From: Lentzea waywayandensis
GTDB lineage: Bacteria > Actinomycetota > Actinomycetes > Mycobacteriales > Pseudonocardiaceae
Assembly (NCBI RefSeq): GCF_900115955.1
Contig: NZ_FOYL01000008.1
Coordinates: 186,001 to 250,000 of the forward strand
DNA length: 64,000 nt
Direction: 5' to 3'
Position 1 is the first letter of the stretch. Every line of letters begins with the position of its first letter. Position numbers and translations under genes: made by a program. Below, one piece after another: positions 58,178-64,000 of this stretch. The notes under the pieces are model-generated. The model did no database searches, had not been told where the DNA came from, and was given only the letters and a program-made list of their open reading frames with translations.

Positions 58178-58245
58178 GGTGGTCACGGCCGGCTCACCCA
58201 GCGGTCCAACGCTGACCCGTGCGGGGTGAGCCGGCCGTGACCACC
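58178..58245 (+). promoter_or_regulatory. 22-bp perfect inverted repeat covering the Nudix start codon
   Basis: Arms 58178-58199 and 58224-58245 are exact complements (outer part GGTGGTCACGGCC / GGCCGTGACCACC) with a 24-nt loop. The right arm contains GTG 58237, the preferred start of the next gene. It lies 23 bp after the pimA stop. It can act as a terminator/attenuator and as a block of translation initiation. Confidence 0.7.
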
Positions 58246-59184
58246 GCGCTTGTCGTCGTGCTCGTCGCTCTGCTGCTCGCCGCCTGGATCCTGAGGATCG
58301 CGAACCGCCTGGACCGCCTGCACATCCGCACCGACGCCGCCTGGGCCGCCGTGGACGCCGCGCTGGCCCGCCGCGCCGTCCTGGTGCGCACGCTGCTGGT
58401 TCCGGAACTCTCCGCCGCGGCCTCCCGCGCCGAGTCCGCGTCGCGTGCCGACCGCGAACAGGCCGAGAACGAGCTCTCCGGCCTCCTGGGAGCCCTGGAC
58501 CGCTCGACTTTGGCCCCAGCGCTGGCTTTCGAGCTCGCCGACGCCGAAGAACGCGTGATGCTGGCCCGCCGCGTCCACAACGACGCCGTCCGCGACACCC
58601 TGTTGCTGCGCCGCCGCCGAGTGGTCCGCTGGCTCCGCCTGGCAGGCACCGCGCCGCAACCGTCGTACTTCGAGATCGCCGAACCCGTCAGCCCGTCCGA
58701 CGCCGCGATGCTCAGGCCCCGCCCGTCCGCCCGCGTGGTCCTCACCGACCCGGCGGGCCGAGTGCTGCTCTTCCAGGGCTTCGACCCCGCACGCCCCCAG
58801 GAGTCCTTCTGGTTCACGGTCGGCGGCGGCGTGGAGAACGGCGAGGAGCTGCGCGCAGCGGCCGTCCGCGAGGCCTTCGAGGAGACGGGCCTCAAGCTGG
58901 CGCCGGAGCAGCTCGTCGGCCCGATCTGGCGGCGCCGCACGGTCTTCAGCTTCGACGGCGAGACGTTCGACGCGGAGGAGTGGTTCTTCTACGCCTCCGT
59001 CGACGGTCTCGACGTGGACACCTCGGGCTTCAACGACGTCGAGGAGACCTCCATCACCGCGTACCGGTGGTGGAGCGCGCAGGAGCTGGAAGCCGCCGAG
59101 GACACCGTCTACCCGGTGCAGCTGGCCGAGCTCATGCCGACGCTGGGCGCGGAGTGGGACGGCGAGACCCGCACGGTCCGCTAG
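58237..59184 (+). CDS. Membrane-anchored Nudix hydrolase
   Basis: Protein of 315 residues: N-terminal membrane helix (residues 3-20), a helical coiled region to about 130, then a Nudix domain with a full Nudix box (GGGVENGEELRAAAV then REAFEETGL) near residue 205. It corresponds to the Rv2609c-type gene that closes the PIM operon. Its substrate is unknown; a nucleotide-diphosphate derivative is expected. An in-frame TGA at 58213 limits the start to GTG 58219 or 58237, and both lie in or next to a strong hairpin. Confidence 0.87.
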   Translation: MTTALVVVLVALLLAAWILRIANRLDRLHIRTDAAWAAVDAALARRAVLVRTLLVPELSAAASRAESASRADREQAENELSGLLGALDRSTLAPALAFELADAEERVMLARRVHNDAVRDTLLLRRRRVVRWLRLAGTAPQPSYFEIAEPVSPSDAAMLRPRPSARVVLTDPAGRVLLFQGFDPARPQESFWFTVGGGVENGEELRAAAVREAFEETGLKLAPEQLVGPIWRRRTVFSFDGETFDAEEWFFYASVDGLDVDTSGFNDVEETSITAYRWWSAQELEAAEDTVYPVQLAELMPTLGAEWDGETRTVR

Positions 59185-61202
59185 TCCTCGCGCCGCCGCT
59201 TCAGATCCGCACCGAGCAGCCGCTCGTGGTCGGCGACGAGTTCCGCGGCGGCCGCCCTCGCGCCCTCCAGGTCTCCCGCCTCGGCCAGCCAGTCGACGAG
59301 GCTGTTGCGGATGTCCACCGTCCTCGGGTGACCAGGCCCGTACACCCGCAGGGCGTCCGGGACGAGTCGCTCCTGGTCGGCGATGGCACCGGCCAGGTCG
59401 CCGGAGCCGGCCCGCGCCACGGCGAGGTTGTGCCTGGCGGCCAGCGTCTGCGGGTGCTCGGGTCCGTACACCCGGCTCAGGTCGGGGATGAGCCGCTCGA
59501 TCTCGGCGAGCGGGTCGCCTGAGCCGGATCTCCTGCGCAGCCTCGCGAGGTCGTTCCGGATGGACAGCACGTCGAGGTCGTCCGGCCCGTGCGTCCGGAG
59601 CCTCTCGGAGAGGAGTTGCTCGAACTGGGTGACGGCACCAGCCACGTCGCCGGTGCGGGCGCGCATGTTCGCGTGATCCTGCAGATTGTTCAGCACGAGG
59701 TCGCGCACGACCTCGCGGTCGGCTCGGCGCACCCGTGACGCGTCGGCGGAGATCTGCTCGTACTCGGCCAGCGCGCCGGCCGGATCGCCTGCCCTGCCCC
59801 GCCAGTAGGCCAGGCTGCTGCGCGCGACGAGCGTGTAGACGTCGCAGGGGCCAAGGGCTTGCGTGGCGGTGGTGCGGAGGCGGTCGAAGTGGTCCCTGGC
59901 CTCGTCCGCGCGGCCGCTGAGGCCGATGCTGTTCCCCAGGGTGAGCGGAAGGGCGTGGCACTTCCGTCCCCACAGGTGCTCGCTGCCGTTCGCGAAGAGC
60001 GTCGCGGCGTTGGCGCGCAGGACGTTCACCGACTGGTCGTGCGGGTTGCGCGGCCACACCTCCTTCAGCGCGTCCGCGGCGGCGCGGGTGACCCTCCTCG
60101 TCTGCCGGGTCTTCCAGGTGTCGCGGTTGGCGCGTTGCACGAGCGCGTGCACCCGGATCTCGCGCCCCGGTGACGTCGGATCGAGGGTGATCAGACCCAG
60201 CCGGTGGAGGTTCGCGAGCACGTCGCGCAGGCCGGACTCGTCCAGGACGTCACCTGTGCGCCCCAGCACGTGGTCCTGCGTCGACGCCCCCAGGAGCACG
60301 CCGAGCGGGACGCCGTTGGGGTCGAGCACGCTCAGGACGTCGAGCAGGTGACCCGCGACCTTCCTGGGGCGCAGGCTGTTGGCCTGCTGGATCGACAACG
60401 ACCAGGTGGCGGCCACGCTCTTGAGGGGCTGACTGGTCAACCGTCGCAGGTACTCGGTGCAGGACAACTGCAGGTCCAGCACGTACGCACCCGCCTGTGC
60501 CAGCGCGAGCGGCAGGCATCCGAGTTCGCGCACCACCTCGGCCGCGCCGTCGAGCAACGCGGGCTGGTCCGCCAGCACCTCCCGCAGGTAGGCCAGTCCT
60601 TCGGCCTCGCTGAAGGTCTCGACCTCGACCACGGCTCGCCGATCTCCGCGCAGGGCCGCGTCCCGTCGCCGTGTCGTGACGAGTGTCCGGCCGTTGTCCG
60701 GTGGCCAGAGGTCCGCGAGGTCGGCCGGGTCCTGGACGTCGTCGAGCACCACGAGCCACGGTTCACCGGTGCTCGCCAGCCACTCCAGCAGCCTGCGCGC
60801 GCCGCGTTCCGGGTCGGTCTCGTCGCGCCCGGTGAGTTCCGCCGCGGCCTCGGCGTAGGCGGACACGATCGCTTCCCGCGAATCCGCCGTGACCCAGACC
60901 AGCAGACTGACCTTGCCCGCGGACCATTCCTTCGCGGCGTGGTCGGCGGCGAGTTGTGTCTTGCCCACGCCGCCCATTCCGGAAAGCACGGTGACGGCGT
61001 TCCAGGACAGCGATCTTTGCTGGAACGACGCCGCTCGTTGCGGCACGACACCGATTCGCAGCGGCAGTTCCGCGGGAGGGCGGAGCGTTGTGTGGGTGTG
61101 CAGGTTGATGTCGCCGCTGACATGTCCGGCCTGCACAAGAGGTCCGTACACGTCTCCGGTCACGGAGTTGTGCACGGACCCCTTGGGCAGATCATCAGAC
61201 AC
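59181..61202 (-). CDS. STAND (NB-ARC/TPR) protein with N-terminal RHIM-like motif
   Basis: Protein of 673 residues. Residues 9-34 read NSVTGDVYGPLVQAGHVSGD, a motif of the N-x-[IV]-x-G-x-V-x-G-x-[VL]-VQAG type seen as a RHIM/BASS3-like amyloid signalling motif on actinobacterial NLR-like proteins. An NB-ARC ATPase follows, with Walker A LSGMGGVGKTQLA near residue 75 and Walker B WLVVLDDVQDP near 145, then TPR-like repeats to the end (units such as GPEHPQTLAARHNLAVAR). Such proteins are thought to oligomerise on a signal and recruit a motif-bearing effector, possibly in phage defence. It starts at GTG 61202, 16 nt behind the LLM gene. Confidence 0.85.
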   Translation of the reverse strand: MSDDLPKGSVHNSVTGDVYGPLVQAGHVSGDINLHTHTTLRPPAELPLRIGVVPQRAASFQQRSLSWNAVTVLSGMGGVGKTQLAADHAAKEWSAGKVSLLVWVTADSREAIVSAYAEAAAELTGRDETDPERGARRLLEWLASTGEPWLVVLDDVQDPADLADLWPPDNGRTLVTTRRRDAALRGDRRAVVEVETFSEAEGLAYLREVLADQPALLDGAAEVVRELGCLPLALAQAGAYVLDLQLSCTEYLRRLTSQPLKSVAATWSLSIQQANSLRPRKVAGHLLDVLSVLDPNGVPLGVLLGASTQDHVLGRTGDVLDESGLRDVLANLHRLGLITLDPTSPGREIRVHALVQRANRDTWKTRQTRRVTRAAADALKEVWPRNPHDQSVNVLRANAATLFANGSEHLWGRKCHALPLTLGNSIGLSGRADEARDHFDRLRTTATQALGPCDVYTLVARSSLAYWRGRAGDPAGALAEYEQISADASRVRRADREVVRDLVLNNLQDHANMRARTGDVAGAVTQFEQLLSERLRTHGPDDLDVLSIRNDLARLRRRSGSGDPLAEIERLIPDLSRVYGPEHPQTLAARHNLAVARAGSGDLAGAIADQERLVPDALRVYGPGHPRTVDIRNSLVDWLAEAGDLEGARAAAAELVADHERLLGADLKRRRED

Positions 61203-61218
61203 GCGATTCAGTATGCCG

Positions 61219-62211
61219 CTAAACGGCGGAGATGATCGCCGATCCGTAGGCGTCGCGCGTCTTGTCCTTCTCGTCGTGCATCAGGTACAGCGCGAAGTTG
61301 TCGACGCCGATCTCCTTCAGTTCCTTCAGCCGTTCGATGTGCGCCGACTCCGGGCCGACGAGGCAGAAGCGGTCCACGATCGCGTCCGGCACGAAGTCGG
61401 TGGAACGGTTGCCCGCCTTGCCGTGGTGGGCGTAGTCGTAGCCCTCGCGGTCCTTGATGTAGTCGGTCAGGGCCTTGGGCACCACGCCCGAATCCCCGTA
61501 TCGCGCAACGAGGTCCGCGACGTGGTTGCCGACCATGCCGCCGAACCACCGGAGTTGGTCGCGCTGGTGCGGCAGGTCCGTGCCGACGTAGGCCGGTGCG
61601 GCCACGCACATCGTGATGGCCGACGGGTCACGTCCGGCGGCCACCGCGGCTTCCCGGACGGAGCCGATGGTCCAGCGGGCGATGTCCGGGTCGGCGGTCT
61701 GCAGGATGAAGCCGTCGGCCTGCTCGCCGACCATCTTCAGCGCGCGCGGGCCGTACGCGGCCATCCACATTTCGAGCTTTCCGTTGCGCACCCACGGGAT
61801 CTGCACCGCTGTGCCGTGGTGCTCGACCTCCCGGCCCTCGGCCAGCTCCTTGATCACGTGCATCGCGTCGCCCAGCGTGGCCAGCGACGCGGGCTTCTGG
61901 CCGATCACGCGGCGGGCCGAGTCGCCTCGGCCGATGCCGCAGACCGTGCGGTTGCCGAACATGTCGTTCAGCGTCGCGAACAGCGATGCCGTCACCGACC
62001 AGTCGCGAGTGGACGGATTGGTGACCATCGGGCCGATGATCAGATCCCGGGTGGCCGAGAGCACCTGCGAGTAGATGACGAACGGTTCCTGCCACAGCAC
62101 GCAGGAGTCGAACGTCCAGCCGTAGCGGAAGCCGCAGTCCTCGGCCGCGCGGAGGCCTTCCACCACGTCCCGCGCCGGCGGGTCGGTCTGCAGCACTACA
62201 CCGAAGTCCAC
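61219..62211 (-). CDS. LLM-class F420-dependent oxidoreductase
   Basis: Luciferase-like monooxygenase-fold protein of 330 residues (MDFGVVLQTDPPARDVVEGL start, GYWT-like FRYGWTFDS, IGRGDSARRVIG, GPRALKMVGEQADGFI). It belongs to the F420-dependent branch usually found next to dihydropyrimidinase genes in actinomycetes. Its substrate is not established; a dihydropyrimidine or hydantoin-related redox step is suggested by context. It begins 15 nt after the dihydropyrimidinase stop on the same strand. Confidence 0.87.
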   Translation of the reverse strand: MDFGVVLQTDPPARDVVEGLRAAEDCGFRYGWTFDSCVLWQEPFVIYSQVLSATRDLIIGPMVTNPSTRDWSVTASLFATLNDMFGNRTVCGIGRGDSARRVIGQKPASLATLGDAMHVIKELAEGREVEHHGTAVQIPWVRNGKLEMWMAAYGPRALKMVGEQADGFILQTADPDIARWTIGSVREAAVAAGRDPSAITMCVAAPAYVGTDLPHQRDQLRWFGGMVGNHVADLVARYGDSGVVPKALTDYIKDREGYDYAHHGKAGNRSTDFVPDAIVDRFCLVGPESAHIERLKELKEIGVDNFALYLMHDEKDKTRDAYGSAIISAV

Positions 62212-62226
62212 GGGTGACCGCCTTTC

Positions 62227-63612
62227 TCAGACGAGGTACTGGTTGAGGTCGCGGGACACGAAACGGCCGTGGCCCGTCGAGCCGTGGTACGCGCCGTCGG
62301 CGATCACCTTGCGGCCGCGGGAGAACACCGTGTCCACGCGACCGGTGACCTCGAATCCCTCGTAGGCCGAGTAGTCCACGGCCATGTGGTGGGTCTCCGC
62401 GGAGATCGTCTGCGACGCCGTGGGGTCGTAGATCACGACGTCCGCGTCGGCTCCCGGTGCGATCACGCCCTTGCGCGGGTACATGCCGAACATGCGGGCG
62501 GGAGTCGTGGAGACGATCTCGACCCAGCGTTCGCGGGTGATCTCGCCCTTCACGACGCCCTGGTGCAGCAGGTCGACGCGGTGCTCGACGCCGGGCATGC
62601 CGTTGGGGATCTTGGAGAAGTCTCCGACGCCCAGCTGCTTCTGGTCCTTGAAGCAGAACGGGCAGTGGTCGGTGCTCACCACCGAGAGGTCGTTGGTCCG
62701 CAGGCCGCGCCACAACGACGACTGGTGCTCCTTGGGCCGCAACGGAGGCGAGGCCACGAACTTCGCGCCCTCGAAACCCGGCCGCGCCAGGTCCTCCAAC
62801 GACAGGTACAGGTACTGCGGGCACGTCTCGGCGAACACGTTCTGGCCCGTGTCACGGGCAGCCGTCACGGCGTCAAGCGCTTGCGCCGCCGAGAGATGCA
62901 CGATGTACAGGGGAGAACCGGTCACCTTCGCGAGCTGGATCGCGCGCGACGTGGCCTCGCCCTCCAGCTCCGGCGGCCGGGTCAGGCCGTGCTGCACGGG
63001 GTCACCCAGGCCCGAGGCCAGCGCCTGCGCGACGAGCTGGTCGATCGCGATGCCGTTCTCGGCGTGCATCATGATCGTGGCGCCGGTCTCGCGCGCCTTC
63101 TGCATGGCCCGCAGGATCTCGCCGTCCGTGGCGTAGAAGACGCCGGGGTAGGCCATGAACATCTTGAAGCTGTTCACGCCGGCCGCGATGCACGAGTCCA
63201 TCTCCTTGAGCGACTCGTCGTTCACGTCGGAGATGATCATGTGGAAGCCGTAGTCGACGGCGCAGTTGCCGTCCGCCTTGCTGTGCCACTTGTCCAGAGT
63301 GGACAGCAGTGAGGAACCCTTGGGCTGCACGGCGAAGTCGACGATCGTGGTGGTGCCGCCCCACGCCGCCGCGGTCGTGCCGGTCTCGAAGGTGTCCGCG
63401 GACTGGGTGCCGCCGAACGGCATCTCCATGTGCGTGTGCGCGTCGATGCCGCCGGGGATCACGTACTTCCCGGCCGCGTCGATGACCTCGTCGGCCTGCA
63501 CCTCGAACCCCGGCGTGACCAGGGCGGCGATGTGCTCGCCGCTGATCAGCACGTCGGCGGCGTGCGAACCGGTCGCGTTGATGACCAGGCCGTTGCGGAT
63601 GAGAGTGCTCAC
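62227..63612 (-). CDS. hydA: Dihydropyrimidinase / hydantoinase
   Basis: Cyclic amidohydrolase of 461 residues from GTG 63612. The binuclear metal site is visible: DAHTHMEMPF (HxH) near residue 57, the carboxylated Lys in SFKMFMAYPG near 145, MMHAENG near 178, IVHLSAAQAL near 234 and STDHCPF (Asp) near 313. It opens dihydrouracil, dihydrothymine or hydantoins to carbamoyl amino acids, the second step of the reductive pyrimidine pathway. The GTG overlaps the stop of the ureidopropionase gene upstream (GTGA). Confidence 0.92.
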   Translation of the reverse strand: MSTLIRNGLVINATGSHAADVLISGEHIAALVTPGFEVQADEVIDAAGKYVIPGGIDAHTHMEMPFGGTQSADTFETGTTAAAWGGTTTIVDFAVQPKGSSLLSTLDKWHSKADGNCAVDYGFHMIISDVNDESLKEMDSCIAAGVNSFKMFMAYPGVFYATDGEILRAMQKARETGATIMMHAENGIAIDQLVAQALASGLGDPVQHGLTRPPELEGEATSRAIQLAKVTGSPLYIVHLSAAQALDAVTAARDTGQNVFAETCPQYLYLSLEDLARPGFEGAKFVASPPLRPKEHQSSLWRGLRTNDLSVVSTDHCPFCFKDQKQLGVGDFSKIPNGMPGVEHRVDLLHQGVVKGEITRERWVEIVSTTPARMFGMYPRKGVIAPGADADVVIYDPTASQTISAETHHMAVDYSAYEGFEVTGRVDTVFSRGRKVIADGAYHGSTGHGRFVSRDLNQYLV

Positions 63613-64000
63613 GGGTTCACCAGGCCCTCGTAGGTGTCGGGGCGGCGGTCGCGGTAGAACGCCCACGTGTCACGGACCTCGGTCAGCAGGTCCAGGTCGA
63701 GGTCGCGCACGACGAGCTCTTCCTCGGTGTCGGACGCGGCGTCGCCGACGAGCTGGCCGCGTGGCGAGACGAAGTACGTCTGGCCGTAGAACTCGTTGTC
63801 ACCCAACGGTTCCACGCCCACGCGGTTGATCGCGCCGACGAAGTACTCGTTCGCCACGGCCGCGGCGGGCTGCTCCAGCTTCCACAGGTACTCGCTCAGC
63901 GAACGCGAGGTCGCCGACGGGTTGAACACGATCTTCGCGCCCGCGAGCCCCAGAGCGCGCCAGCCCTCGGGGAAGTGGCGCTCGTAGCAGATGTAGACGC
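63609..64000 (-). CDS. Beta-ureidopropionase/nitrilase family hydrolase, C-terminal part
   Basis: The last ~130 codons of a carbon-nitrogen hydrolase; the 5' end lies right of the window. The catalytic cysteine strand VYICYERHFPEG is at the very edge, followed by GAKIVFNPSATS and ANEYFVGAINRVG, which fit beta-ureidopropionases. It would hydrolyse N-carbamoyl-beta-alanine to beta-alanine, CO2 and ammonia after the dihydropyrimidinase step. Confidence 0.88.
   Translation of the reverse strand, partial: VYICYERHFPEGWRALGLAGAKIVFNPSATSRSLSEYLWKLEQPAAAVANEYFVGAINRVGVEPLGDNEFYGQTYFVSPRGQLVGDAASDTEEELVVRDLDLDLLTEVRDTWAFYRDRRPDTYEGLVNP

Noticed and set aside
1..64000. CRISPR arrays, rRNA, tRNA and complete prophage
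   Set aside because: No regularly spaced direct repeats of CRISPR size, no rRNA/tRNA cores and no phage structural genes were seen on either strand; weak or unusual tRNAs could be missed without a covariance search.

Overview
The window is high-GC, densely coded chromosomal DNA of a filamentous actinomycete. The phosphatidylinositol-mannoside block (thrS, HIT, pgsA, patA, pimA, Nudix), a conservon (cvnABCD), DUF5753 XRE regulators, AfsR-like and STAND ATPases, F420/LLM chemistry, MmpS-like and IniB-like proteins, many GTG starts and ATGA/GTGA overlaps point to Pseudonocardiales (Lentzea/Saccharothrix-like). That placement is inference; there is no rRNA. I see no tRNA, CRISPR array or prophage.

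Layout. 1-4179: end of a solute-binding gene, two permeases and an ATPase of a PotABCD/YdcSTUV-type importer, with LtrA behind. 4161-9172: HEAT-repeat protein, VOC protein, MFS exporter, secreted LVIVD-repeat protein and DUF305 lipoprotein. 9138-15240: AfsR-like regulator, ABM monooxygenase facing a TetR gene, two SDRs facing a LysR gene. 15319-19364: ABC-2 exporter, NarL-type two-component pair and an unknown protein in one operon. 19453-29600: purine catabolism (HIU hydrolase, three xanthine dehydrogenase subunits with an 8-oxoguanine deaminase-like gene among them, guanine deaminase, purine permease, XdhC, allophanate-hydrolase-C-like protein) opposite PucR. 29610-33005: small unknown genes, an MmpS-like lipoprotein, a short STAND ATPase, an XRE regulator and a secreted beta-propeller. 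33228-36958: conservon. 36955-39895: Imm1-like protein, 3-hydroxybutyryl-CoA dehydrogenase, epimerase and IniB-like protein. 40128-46545: amine permease facing a gamma-glutamylation operon (glutamine-synthetase-like ligase, gamma-glutamyl hydrolase, ALDH, SDR, FadR-type regulator). 46730-50157: acyl-CoA synthetase, two small unknown genes and a GNAT. 50192-59184: thrS/HIT and the pgsA-patA-pimA-Nudix genes, separated by about 2.7 kb holding a 59-residue membrane protein, an XRE regulator and a lone TnpB. 59181-61202: STAND/TPR protein with an N-terminal RHIM-like motif. 61219-64000: reductive pyrimidine/hydantoin catabolism (LLM oxidoreductase, dihydropyrimidinase, beta-ureidopropionase).

Together much of the window is nitrogen scavenging: purines to urate and ureides, pyrimidines to beta-amino acids, and an amine (probably ethanolamine) through gamma-glutamyl intermediates. 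The least ordinary items are the TnpB island splitting the PIM operon, the RHIM-motif STAND protein, a 70-bp duplication flanking the IniB-like gene with a three-fold 21-bp-phased repeat upstream of it, a 22-bp hairpin covering the Nudix start codon, and several genes whose -10 box lies 6-7 nt from the start codon (leaderless).
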